DNA of 64,000 nucleotides from Ignavibacterium sp. GTDB taxonomy: Bacteria; Bacteroidota; Ignavibacteria; Ignavibacteriales; Ignavibacteriaceae. Both the position numbers and the translations under genes were made by a program. The stretch is from NCBI RefSeq assembly GCF_025998815.1, contig NZ_AP026678.1, positions 372,001-436,000 on the forward strand, in the 5' to 3' direction. The notes under the pieces were generated by a model. That model did not search any database and had not been told where the DNA came from. It worked only from the letters and a program-made list of their open reading frames with translations. This document shows, piece after piece, positions 19,113 through 28,058 of this stretch. Every line of letters starts with the position of its first letter. The stretch's first letter is position 1.

Positions 19113-20239
19113 CTTTTTAAAGCATAATTTATTGCTTGTATAAAACCTTCAACCATTTTATCCAAATTATAATTTTCTTTTACCGTTTCTAATGCTTTAC
19201 TTGAAAGCTTCTTTCTCAAATCTTCATCTTTATATAATTTGATAATTTGTTGCGCTAAATTTTTATAGTTATTTTTTTGATAGACCAGCCCATTTACACC
19301 ATCTATCAATGCCCAAATTTCAGGGCCATGGCTATCAAATAAATCATTAGTGATTGCAGGTAATCCATAACCAAACGCATGGATCAAACTTAGACCGACA
19401 TTTTCAGGGTAACAAAATATTTTTGATGACAGCATCCAAGGTGCTATTTTATATTCATCATATATTGCATCTGTCCATATAATTTTATCAGATAATCCCA
19501 ATCTGGTAGCAAGTGATTTCAATTCGTTAACATAATCATTAACTTTTCCAATTATTATTAGTTTGATGTCTTTAATTTCTAAAGAAACTTCTTTAAATGC
19601 TTTCAACAAAATTTCCAAATGATTTTCTTTATAAATCCTGCCTATATAAATTATATTATATGTTTTATCAATGGCGTTTTCAATTTGGAATTGTTTTAAT
19701 CTTGAATTATCACCTAACCAATAATTTTTAGATTCCTGAATTTTTCTATAATCAAGTGAATTTGGTGCAACAAAAAAACTAGTGCGACTGTTAAATTTTT
19801 TTTCTAATTTTTCTTTCGTTTGAAAATCATAAAGAATTACAGCATCTACACACCTTAGAGGAATATTTCGAATAAAAAATCTCAATTTGGTTTCATATTT
19901 GGAATAGCCATGTCCCCAAATAATTAGCGGGATTTTAAATAATCGACTTTTTAATATCGCCAACCAAAAAGAAATATACCCTACATCCCAAGTTATTATT
20001 GCGCAATCAAATTCTTTACTAACGGCTTTAAGCTGAGCTGAGTGCCATTTTAAAGTAAGATTTTTAAATTTAAGTTTAAATAATTTACAATAAATAAGTC
20101 TTATATTTTTGGGGTATCTAGGCTCTAAACCCTCATTACCATAGAAGATAGTTGTATCAAAATGTAATCCAATAACTTCAAAAATTTTTTTTCTGTAAGT
20201 CGGTAAAGATGGTTGCTGAATACCTAATTTAATTTTCAT
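19109..20239 (-). CDS. GT4-like glycosyltransferase
   Basis: A 376-residue GT-B type protein. It has IIWGHGYSKYETKLRFFIRN in the middle, NIIYIGRIYKENHLEILLKA in the donor domain, and NVGLSLIHAFGYGLPAITND in place of the usual EPFGLVLLEA motif (SLIHAFGYGLPAI is a diverged form). This resembles family members that act in polysaccharide assembly. It overlaps the GT4 gene downstream by four bases and the membrane protein gene upstream by 11 bases. The weak E-x7-E motif makes the donor and activity less certain. Confidence 0.8.
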   Translation of the reverse strand: MKIKLGIQQPSLPTYRKKIFEVIGLHFDTTIFYGNEGLEPRYPKNIRLIYCKLFKLKFKNLTLKWHSAQLKAVSKEFDCAIITWDVGYISFWLAILKSRLFKIPLIIWGHGYSKYETKLRFFIRNIPLRCVDAVILYDFQTKEKLEKKFNSRTSFFVAPNSLDYRKIQESKNYWLGDNSRLKQFQIENAIDKTYNIIYIGRIYKENHLEILLKAFKEVSLEIKDIKLIIIGKVNDYVNELKSLATRLGLSDKIIWTDAIYDEYKIAPWMLSSKIFCYPENVGLSLIHAFGYGLPAITNDLFDSHGPEIWALIDGVNGLVYQKNNYKNLAQQIIKLYKDEDLRKKLSSKALETVKENYNLDKMVEGFIQAINYALKR

Positions 20240-21356
20240 TCAAAAAATTTCCCTTAAATGAATAAAGATACAGCACTGTGTGCATAATAATAAATGGTTC
20301 TACAACAAATGTAAATCGTTGCTGCGAAAAGAACATCGTATGTATAAAAGTAATCACTAAAATAGGTAGATATGTAATAATTAATATGTTTTTTGAAAGT
20401 AAATTTTTTCTAAGTAAGAACAGGGCAATACTAAACATAAATAGAGGGAATCTAATTCCGATTAAGATTTTTTCTAATATTCCTCTATGCGTAACTGAGA
20501 AAGGACCCCATAAAGACCATAAAGAAATAATTCTTTTTTCCAGAAAATCCAGTGGATTTGTTATGAGATGATTAATATAGACAGATAATGGATTTTTGAT
20601 AATAGAAAGTTTAGACCTAGCCAATTCCCAGTTGATGTTAAAGCTATCCGAATAGGTTGCTACAATTAAATTAAACTTAAGATTATCTGGTGGCAAAATT
20701 AGGTTGAAATACTCTAATATTTTAAAGAAAAATAGACAGAGAATTACTCCTAAACCTAATAAAAAAGATTTTTTGGTATTTTTTGAAATAATTTCATGGA
20801 TGAGAATCAGAGGAAACAAAAAAATTAATGTTGGTCTGAATTGAGCAGCTAAAAAGCCTGTAATCCCTGATAAAAAGGGTTTGTTTGATACGTACATTAA
20901 GAGAGAAAGGATCAATAAAAATAAAGAAATAGGTTCTGTCAAGATTTGGCGTGTATAATTGATTTGATTCGGATAAATTGCCACAAAAAATAAAGTAATC
21001 AAAGCTAATTCTTTATTTAAATTAAGTTTTATTAATAATTTGAAGAATAAATATTGCGACAATATTTGAAAAATAATATTAAAAATGATTAGAATTGTCG
21101 GTACTAATGCATCTGAAAAAATTAATTTCAACAAGGCTATAAATAACGGATATCCATTAGGGAAATAACTAATCGGCTTACCATAAAGAATCCCATCTGC
21201 CATATTGAAATATGTGTAAGAGTCTGTGTTGAACCAAGGCAAATTAGAGAAAAAACAAATAAAAATTCTTAATGAAGTTGATACTATAAGTATTAAAAAA
21301 ATAGTTAAATTTATTCTAGCACTAAAGTAATTAAGAATTTTAATTTTTCCTCTCAT
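20229..21356 (-). CDS. Polytopic membrane protein, GT-C (ArnT/PMT-like) glycosyltransferase candidate
   Basis: A 375-residue protein with around nine hydrophobic segments. After the first transmembrane helix comes NLPWFNTDSYTYFNMADGI, where an acidic residue in the first outer loop is typical of GT-C glycosyltransferases that use polyprenyl-phosphate sugars. FPNGYPLFIALLKLIF and TRQILTEPISLFLLI also fit this group. It may add a side sugar to the repeat unit on the periplasmic face. It is AT-rich like its neighbours and overlaps the following GT4 gene. The call rests on the motif layout. Confidence 0.65.
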   Translation of the reverse strand: MRGKIKILNYFSARINLTIFLILIVSTSLRIFICFFSNLPWFNTDSYTYFNMADGILYGKPISYFPNGYPLFIALLKLIFSDALVPTILIIFNIIFQILSQYLFFKLLIKLNLNKELALITLFFVAIYPNQINYTRQILTEPISLFLLILSLLMYVSNKPFLSGITGFLAAQFRPTLIFLFPLILIHEIISKNTKKSFLLGLGVILCLFFFKILEYFNLILPPDNLKFNLIVATYSDSFNINWELARSKLSIIKNPLSVYINHLITNPLDFLEKRIISLWSLWGPFSVTHRGILEKILIGIRFPLFMFSIALFLLRKNLLSKNILIITYLPILVITFIHTMFFSQQRFTFVVEPFIIMHTVLYLYSFKGNFLNEN

Positions 21357-21366
21357 CTATACGCCG

Positions 21367-22620
21367 TTATGAAGTTTGATCCTTTAATGATATTAAATTT
21401 CTAGTGAGGTTTCTAAACAAAAGTATTGGAATTAGTACCCAAAGTTCAGGTGTATAATATAAACTACCTGATGAAGAAGCAAATAATAAGTAAGCAAGTG
21501 TAATGGTCATCAGATTAGTCAAGCTCCCTTTTTTGAATTCCTTAATAAATATTTTAATAATTCTGGTAATAATAAAAATAAAAGGTAAAGTCCCCAGCAA
21601 ACCCACTGCCATTAAAGTCTCCAAATATATATTATGTGGGTAAATACCAAATTTATCTACAATACTATAACCCCAGACAGGACTTTTCATAAAATAGTCA
21701 AACGCCGCATCCCATATTTCTGCTCTTGTTGGATCTTTTCCATATATGGGATTGTCGAATCTTTTTACTATACTTAATTCTTCTATATTTATTAAATGAA
21801 ACAAGATGACAAAGACAATTAACGAATAAAATAAGAGTCTTTTAGCAGAATATTTATTTCTGTAAGTAACAAATAGTATAAACAAAATAATAAATGTAGA
21901 TATAAATGGTCCTCTTGAGCCACCTAATAATAATAAAGAAAACCCTAAGCACAGACTTAGTAATAAATATAGTCTATTTAAAGATTTATTAAGAAAAAAT
22001 TGATTGATCGTTAATAGAATAACTATTGATCCAGCCCGACTTATACTTATTGGATTTAACGGATGAACTCCTGTTTCCGCTCCGTAGGAAAGCTCTGTTC
22101 TTTCTAAGAATATTTTTGAGAAATTAGTACCATAGTTCATTATCAAACCAACTAAAACTGATAATGCAGAAACAATTGCTATTTTAAATATACTATTTTC
22201 AACCTTTTCAATGCTGATAAGATATCTATTTTTATAAATCACTATAATAGGTATTAATGATAAAAATATTGCGAACAAATAAACCTGTATCGGATTCAGA
22301 ACTAAATTATCTTGTCTTAACACATTTGTGAATTCGAAATCAAATATTATTCTGATTAACAGGATTATCCAAAACATTAAAAGCAAGAGAAATGATGAGA
22401 AAACCTTTTTATTTTCTTTATCATTTCTTATCGGGGAGAAAAAAAGATATAACATCAATAAAACACAGAATCCTCGGAATGCAATGGAGTAAGGTGTAGT
22501 GTTTGTCCTTAATGCTATCGGAATAAGCATTATAATTGGAAAACCAAATAACATCATATAAATAAAAAGGCTATTTAATTTTTCCCAAAATAAATGTTGT
22601 TTCGATCTGATTTTATTCAC
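21367..22620 (-). CDS. O-antigen polymerase/ligase family membrane protein (Wzy/WaaL)
   Basis: A 417-residue protein with about a dozen hydrophobic helices and a large outer loop. The Wzy_C-like segment reads FGIYPHNIYLETLMAVGLLG, with the PHN motif characteristic of O-antigen ligases and polymerases, and an upstream GGSRGPFIS segment. It would join repeat units on undecaprenyl diphosphate, or attach glycan to an acceptor. Its position between the Wzx flippase and glycosyltransferases favours polymerase. Start and end overlap or nearly touch neighbours. Confidence 0.85.
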   Translation of the reverse strand: MNKIRSKQHLFWEKLNSLFIYMMLFGFPIIMLIPIALRTNTTPYSIAFRGFCVLLMLYLFFSPIRNDKENKKVFSSFLLLLMFWIILLIRIIFDFEFTNVLRQDNLVLNPIQVYLFAIFLSLIPIIVIYKNRYLISIEKVENSIFKIAIVSALSVLVGLIMNYGTNFSKIFLERTELSYGAETGVHPLNPISISRAGSIVILLTINQFFLNKSLNRLYLLLSLCLGFSLLLLGGSRGPFISTFIILFILFVTYRNKYSAKRLLFYSLIVFVILFHLINIEELSIVKRFDNPIYGKDPTRAEIWDAAFDYFMKSPVWGYSIVDKFGIYPHNIYLETLMAVGLLGTLPFIFIITRIIKIFIKEFKKGSLTNLMTITLAYLLFASSSGSLYYTPELWVLIPILLFRNLTRNLISLKDQTS

Positions 22621-23920
22621 AATTAAACTTTTTAATATTAATCATTAAAAGTAATACAAATGTGCTTTGAAAAATTAGATTTAGAATAAGCAATGTTTTT
22701 GCAGCATTTTCCAATAAAGAATAATTAACTAAAATTAAAAAAGTAAGTAAACCAATTATATCACGATAAGCTCGAAAGAAAAAAATGGTCCAATTTTTAC
22801 CAATAGATAGATAATATTGAGTAAAGACATTGCCAATGCTAGCAAAAATTGTGTTAATAGAAGATAAGATTATAAGAATTTCTAGTCCATGATAACTAGT
22901 ACCATAAAATTCAGAAATTTTTTGGCTAAATATTATGACGAATAATACTGGTATAATTGTAACAACTAAGTTAAAATATATAACTCTTTTAAGTAGCAAT
23001 ATCTGATGACTCTGGTCTGAATTTGTCTTTGAAAAATGGTTTAGAATTACATTTCTTAGTATTCCCGGTATGTATAATATTATTGAGCTGATTTGAATAG
23101 CTGCATTATATAATCCCAATTGCCCATAATCCAGATACTGAATGAAAATTATAGATGTTAACCATGCACTAAAACCATAGAGGAGTTCTTGTAAAGTTAC
23201 TGGTATAGAAAATTTTAGAATTTTAAAGTTCAAATCTAAATTTTGTTTTGCAGATTTTGGGAAACCTTGAATTGATTTTTGGATTGAAAACGAATTGAGA
23301 ATAAAATTAATAATCTGACTGATTAATAAAGCGCAGATTGCACCCATTAATTGAAAAAAATAAGTTAAAGATATTGATAGACAAAAAAGAAAGAATCCAA
23401 CAAGAATATTTATTTTTGCCAAACTCCTAAATTTTCCTAGTCCTGATAATATGCCAATTTGTGACGTAGTTAGAGCGTTAAAGATTATCCATAAAGATAC
23501 TATTTTCAAGACAGTATTTAATTGTGGTGCATTTAATAGGGCTAGAGCTATATCATTGGAAAATATATAAGTAATTGCACCAATTATGCTACTAAAAAGG
23601 AAAGTGGTAGTTAAAACACTTTTAATTGTATCAGTAACCAATGAAGATTTGTATGTGATTTGTTCTGAAATGAATTTTGTGGAACTATAGCCTAATCCAA
23701 ATGTAGATAGCATCGAAAATGAGATCACCGTTCCCTTTATTATTGAAAATTCCCCAAAAATATCTTTACCTAATAACTTAGCAATGAATATACCTGCTAA
23801 AAGTGATAATCCTTTTCCAGCAAAATTTCCGAATATTGCCCAAAAGGAGTCTTTAAATAATTTACTATTTAATAATCTGGATTTAAGTTGCTTAAGGTTT
23901 TTAGATTTTTCAAAAATCAT
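22613..23920 (-). CDS. Wzx-type polysaccharide flippase
   Basis: A 435-residue protein with about twelve transmembrane helices in the MATE-like fold of polysaccharide biosynthesis proteins. The N-terminal segment FWAIFGNFAGKGLSLLAGIF and IAKLLGKDIFGEFSIIKG are typical. It flips lipid-linked repeat units across the inner membrane in Wzx/Wzy assembly. It overlaps the O-antigen polymerase gene by eight bases. Substrate cannot be predicted. Confidence 0.9.
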   Translation of the reverse strand: MIFEKSKNLKQLKSRLLNSKLFKDSFWAIFGNFAGKGLSLLAGIFIAKLLGKDIFGEFSIIKGTVISFSMLSTFGLGYSSTKFISEQITYKSSLVTDTIKSVLTTTFLFSSIIGAITYIFSNDIALALLNAPQLNTVLKIVSLWIIFNALTTSQIGILSGLGKFRSLAKINILVGFFLFCLSISLTYFFQLMGAICALLISQIINFILNSFSIQKSIQGFPKSAKQNLDLNFKILKFSIPVTLQELLYGFSAWLTSIIFIQYLDYGQLGLYNAAIQISSIILYIPGILRNVILNHFSKTNSDQSHQILLLKRVIYFNLVVTIIPVLFVIIFSQKISEFYGTSYHGLEILIILSSINTIFASIGNVFTQYYLSIGKNWTIFFFRAYRDIIGLLTFLILVNYSLLENAAKTLLILNLIFQSTFVLLLMINIKKFNCE

Positions 23921-23943
23921 AGAATTTAAGTTGAAAAATTCAT

Positions 23944-25098
23944 TTAAAACGATGTCCCCGCTTTCAACCTTGCATTAACAAAAATTGATGTAATACCAAA
24001 CTTATCCTCATTTGTTCTGGTTAATATCACACTCGGACCAATCGCAACCGCAGAAAATGCCCAGTTACCAAAAATCTTCTGTATCAATGCCTCAATGATA
24101 TACTGCGGCTCTCTTTCCTTACTTGATACCATCGCATCAAACCGGAAATCAAACACACTACCTGCCAGACTCATCTCTCTTCCGGTAAAACCAATATGAT
24201 ATTCATTAACATATTTAGCTATGTAAAATTTTGCTCGCGTGGCTTCAAGTATTTTAATCGGGTATCTGAATTCCCAATTGAAGAATTTACCATCAACCAG
24301 ATAAGGATCATAAATTTTCGAACTGTCTTTACTGTAAACTATGCTGCTTTCAGGTCTGTACTTTTCAATTTTACTTTGACCAAAATTTTCGGTTGTATTC
24401 ATATATCCAAATTCAAAAAAATTACCAAATGGCACAACATAATTTATCTGATACCCCAATTTGAAATAAATATTATTGTGGTTGTTATCAAACTTATGCT
24501 CTATGAATGTATCATCATTACTGAAAAGACCTGCACGCAAACCAAGTATATGAAAATTCAATTCGAAAAAATTTGTTTCAAGTACTCCGGAATAGGGAGT
24601 ACCAATTCCAAAAGAAAAACCCACATCATTCTTTAATGCAAATCCAAATCTTTCACCACCCATAAACTGAAGAAACGGATTTATATAACCCAATGTAGAT
24701 GATATCTGAAATGCAGTCGGCGTATTGATGATTTTATCAAAACGAAGTTTGTTGATTACCCTGGTAAATAAACTGGTATAAGTAATTGATTCTTCCAGAC
24801 TGATCTTAAACGGATAAGTTATTATCCTTGACCTGGTCTCTTCACTCAGTGCAAGGAATGGATAGAGAGCACCTTTAACAGATATAGTCTGATTAGCCAA
24901 ATCTCTAAGATCAGCAATTATTTCAGCTTTGGGGTCGGGAGGATCAATAAATAATTCTTCCTGAATTTTGATAAAAAGACTATCATCCAGTGGCTCAAGC
25001 TGATAATATCTGATGGGTTCTTCCTCTTGTGCGAATATAGGTAGGCATAGACACAGAAAAAAAAGTATTATATAAAACGGACTGTTTTTTATTCCCAT
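23944..25098 (-). CDS. Unknown outer-membrane beta-barrel protein, paralog of the 25.8 kb gene
   Basis: A 384-residue protein with a signal peptide (hydrophobic segment ending PIFAQ). The mature N-terminus carries a conserved motif, LEPLDDSLFIKIQEELFIDP followed by DPKAEIIADLRD and GALYPFLAL. The rest alternates aromatic and polar residues like an outer-membrane barrel (RFGFALKNDVGFSFGIGTPY, YPIKILEATRAKFYIAKYV). I do not recognise the family. It is the last gene before the exporter block, and a paralog of similar length lies 0.7 kb upstream. A role in polysaccharide export or outer-membrane organisation is only inferred from position. Confidence 0.75.
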   Translation of the reverse strand: MGIKNSPFYIILFFLCLCLPIFAQEEEPIRYYQLEPLDDSLFIKIQEELFIDPPDPKAEIIADLRDLANQTISVKGALYPFLALSEETRSRIITYPFKISLEESITYTSLFTRVINKLRFDKIINTPTAFQISSTLGYINPFLQFMGGERFGFALKNDVGFSFGIGTPYSGVLETNFFELNFHILGLRAGLFSNDDTFIEHKFDNNHNNIYFKLGYQINYVVPFGNFFEFGYMNTTENFGQSKIEKYRPESSIVYSKDSSKIYDPYLVDGKFFNWEFRYPIKILEATRAKFYIAKYVNEYHIGFTGREMSLAGSVFDFRFDAMVSSKEREPQYIIEALIQKIFGNWAFSAVAIGPSVILTRTNEDKFGITSIFVNARLKAGTSF

Positions 25099-25781
25099 TT
25101 GAAAATCTTTGTTATTACACTCCCTTAATTTATCAAAAATTTATGCAAAATTTATTTTCCCGTAGAACAAATCATCCTCATAAATTCATTTGGAAATCGA
25201 AAGGCTTTAAAACGGCTTTGTAACGGATTTAAAACGGAAATTAGTCGTTTCGAAGAAAATTATTTTTTTAAATCGATGGCAAAATTGATTTTATTGAAAG
25301 TATTAATAAGTAGAAACATTCATTTAGATAAAGGTTAAGATTAATTTTTTTAATCCCGCTGAGATGTAATATTTATAGCAAAGGATATAAGGAATATCTT
25401 CTTCGCAGCGCCTCATTGCCTCTCTTATGGGAAAAGTAAAAAATTAAAAGTTAATAGTGGATTCTTAAGAGAGATCTTTATTTCCTTTTAAGATTTATCT
25501 TGTAGTTAAAAAACTCACCCCGACCCTCTCTTACTAAGAGAGGGCGAGGGAGAGTTTCGTTATAGATGAAAAATAAATGAGTATAGGTTCCATCAATTTA
25601 AGATTTATTTTATAGTAACTTTTTAAGGATTAACTTAATAGATATTAAGCTGTCATTCCAAACACCCGATTTATCAGGTTGAGGAATCTTTGTTTTCATC
25701 CTAACAAATCATAAACAATCAGTATAATCCGCGTCCCATTTGCCTTTCTCAAACCTGGCTGGATGAAATTATCGCAGATAC
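25099..25781. other. Gene-free stretch between the two paralogs
   Basis: No gene recognised. It contains an imperfect long hairpin (25511-25557) and a GTCATTCC...GGAATCT word pair at about 25652-25690 of the dispersed type. AT-rich. Confidence 0.65.
25511..25557. repeat. 47-bp imperfect inverted repeat
   Basis: AAACTC (25511-25516) pairs with GAGTTT (25552-25557), CCC with GGG, and CCCTCTCTTA (25524-25533) with TAAGAGAGGG (25535-25544). No T-run follows, so a dispersed REP-like repeat is more likely than a terminator. Confidence 0.75.
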
Positions 25782-26948
25782 CTACAACGAAGTCCCCACC
25801 TTTATCCTGAGGTTAAAAAGGAAGGAAGTAAACCCAAGCGAACCACTCTTTGTATCAGAAATGATAAATCCTGGTCCAATAGCAATTGCACTCGCTGCCC
25901 ACATATCAAAAATTTTCTGCACCAATATATCACACACATACTGATTTGGTCGCGCTGGACTATTAACCATCGCATCAAATCTGAAATCAAACACACTACC
26001 ACCAAGTGTCATTTCTCTCCCTGTGTATCCGATATGCAATTCATCGAGGTATCTTGCCACATAAACTTTTCCTCTCGTTGCCCCCAGAACCTTAATCGGA
26101 TATCTGAACTCCCAATTTATGAACGATTCATTATCAACTATGTACGGTTGATAGCGAATTGTTCCGTCAGGATTTTTAACTATCGCATCCTTATTCACAC
26201 TATAAAAAGTATATTTAAGATACTGACTTGGTGTAACTGCTTTATTTCCATTCCAATAACCAATTTCAAAAAAATTACCCAGCGGAATAGTATATGCAAC
26301 CTGAATACCTTCAGTTACAATAAGATTATTGTGATTATTATTGTCCTTGATTTCTACAAACGCATCCGCATTCCTGAATATTCCTAACCTTACACCAAGT
26401 ATATGAAAATTCATTTCAATAAAATTTGTTTCAAGCACTCCGCTATAGGGTGTACCTAATCCAATTGACACACCTATATCACTTTTAATCGGAAATCCAA
26501 ACCTTTCACCACCTTGCACCTGAAGAAAAGGATTTATATATCCAAGTCCCGAAGAAATCTGAAGCGCAGAAGGGGGATTAAGTATTTTCTGCAATCTTAA
26601 CTTTTCAATCACCCGTGTAAAAACACTCGAATAATTAATCGTCTCCTGTAAATTTATCTTAAAAGGATAAGTGATAATTCTTGCACGGGTTTCCGGCTTC
26701 AATGCAAGAAAAGGATAGAGCGCTCCGGCAATAGAAATTGTCTGATTATTTGGGTCACGTAAATCGGCAATTATCTCAGCTTTTGGGTCAGGTGGATCAA
26801 TAAACAACTGCTCCTGAATACTTATAAACAAACTATCATCAAGTGGTTCAAGTTGAAAATATAAAACTGGCTCTTCTTCCTGGGCGTAGCTAGTTAATAC
26901 TGTACTCAGAAATATAAATAGCAAAATGATGAAAAATTTTTTTCGCAT
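25782..26948 (-). CDS. Unknown outer-membrane beta-barrel protein, paralog of the 23.9 kb gene
   Basis: The ATG at 26948 gives 388 residues starting MRKKFFIILLFIF, a clear signal peptide; an upstream in-frame TTG at 26987 would put 13 odd residues before it. The mature start carries LEPLDDSLFISIQEQLFIDP, DPKAEIIADLRD and GALYPFLAL, as in the paralog. Further shared blocks are GLGYINPFLQVQGGERFGFP and GREMTLGGSVFDFRFDAMV. Function unknown; it lies directly upstream of the first paralog and downstream of the Wzz and Wza-like genes. Confidence 0.75.
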   Translation of the reverse strand: MRKKFFIILLFIFLSTVLTSYAQEEEPVLYFQLEPLDDSLFISIQEQLFIDPPDPKAEIIADLRDPNNQTISIAGALYPFLALKPETRARIITYPFKINLQETINYSSVFTRVIEKLRLQKILNPPSALQISSGLGYINPFLQVQGGERFGFPIKSDIGVSIGLGTPYSGVLETNFIEMNFHILGVRLGIFRNADAFVEIKDNNNHNNLIVTEGIQVAYTIPLGNFFEIGYWNGNKAVTPSQYLKYTFYSVNKDAIVKNPDGTIRYQPYIVDNESFINWEFRYPIKVLGATRGKVYVARYLDELHIGYTGREMTLGGSVFDFRFDAMVNSPARPNQYVCDILVQKIFDMWAASAIAIGPGFIISDTKSGSLGFTSFLFNLRIKVGTSL

Positions 26949-27015
26949 TGAAAAATCCGGATTATTATTGGAGAGACTAATATTCAAAAAGTTTTTTAAC
27001 TGTTCTTAACCAGCT

Positions 27016-28047
27016 TTAACGCCTTTTAATTCTTTCAGAGAAAATTATATATAGCAAACTTAGAATAATACTTACAAACATTATCTGAATTATCGAACTT
27101 AATCTTTTGGGTCCAGCTTTTTGAACAGGGTTTTTAGCATATTCTTTTATGTTCAGTACCGGAGCATCTCTTATCTGTTCAATTTTTGCTAATTCCATTT
27201 GTTTGTTTAATTCGATGTAAACTGTCTGAAGAATTTCAACATTTCTCATCAATCTTCCTTGCTCAAGTAATAATGCAGGGGATTGCGAAACTATTCTGTT
27301 CTGCTCTCTGAATTTTTTCAATGCTTCTTCAGCAGAGGTCAATGAATCGCTTACCTCCTTAATTCTCTTTTCAAGATAAAATATCTGCTCAGTAGCAAAT
27401 GATTTCCTTTGCGTTCTTATATATAAATCAAGTGATTCAGCTATCTTATTTGCAACATCTGCTGCTAATTGAGCTTCAGGCATAGTAACAGAAATGGATA
27501 ATATTTTAGTTAACCTGTCAATGTCGGTTGATAATTTTTCTTCTGATAACAGTTTATAAGCATTTAAAAATTCTGTTCTGTTTTTTATTTCAGGATTTTT
27601 TTCATCGGATTCAATTTCAAAATATTGAATAAGGTTTACTGAATCACGAAACTTCTCTGTTTTATATCTTGAATAAATCACATTGCTTAATACCTGTTCA
27701 CTTTTAATAAGGTTTTGATAAATTTCGGTTGGAGCTGCTTCACCGACATTTATTCCTGCAATTGCGGCGAGTCCACTTAGTTGATTCATTAAGCCACTTT
27801 TGCTTCCATACTCAGGGAGAATTGAAACTGTTGAATTGAAGTATGGCTTCTTGATAAAAAAAAGAAAAACTATACTTATTATCAGAATTAAAGTATTAAA
27901 AACAATTAATGTTTTCTTATTATTCAGAACTATTTCTGTATATGGTTTAATCTTCAGATAACCATCTCTGACTTTTTCCTCGAAAGTTCTGTTATCTTCG
28001 AGTTCATCTATTTCTTGCTCGACTTTTTTATTTTCTATTTCGCTCAT
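27016..28047 (-). CDS. Wzz/GumC-type chain-length determinant
   Basis: A 343-residue protein with a transmembrane helix near residues 47-67 and another near 319-338, enclosing a periplasmic region. The first part has FNSTVSILPEYGSKSGLMNQ after the membrane helix. Residues about 205-290 are rich in heptad-like charged residues and should form a coiled coil (KRIKEVSDSLTSAEEALKKF). It lacks a cytoplasmic tyrosine-kinase domain. Such proteins set polysaccharide chain length and link polymerase to export. It sits immediately next to the SLBB exporter gene. Confidence 0.88.
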   Translation of the reverse strand: MSEIENKKVEQEIDELEDNRTFEEKVRDGYLKIKPYTEIVLNNKKTLIVFNTLILIISIVFLFFIKKPYFNSTVSILPEYGSKSGLMNQLSGLAAIAGINVGEAAPTEIYQNLIKSEQVLSNVIYSRYKTEKFRDSVNLIQYFEIESDEKNPEIKNRTEFLNAYKLLSEEKLSTDIDRLTKILSISVTMPEAQLAADVANKIAESLDLYIRTQRKSFATEQIFYLEKRIKEVSDSLTSAEEALKKFREQNRIVSQSPALLLEQGRLMRNVEILQTVYIELNKQMELAKIEQIRDAPVLNIKEYAKNPVQKAGPKRLSSIIQIMFVSIILSLLYIIFSERIKRR

Positions 28048-28058
28048 AAAACTGCTTG

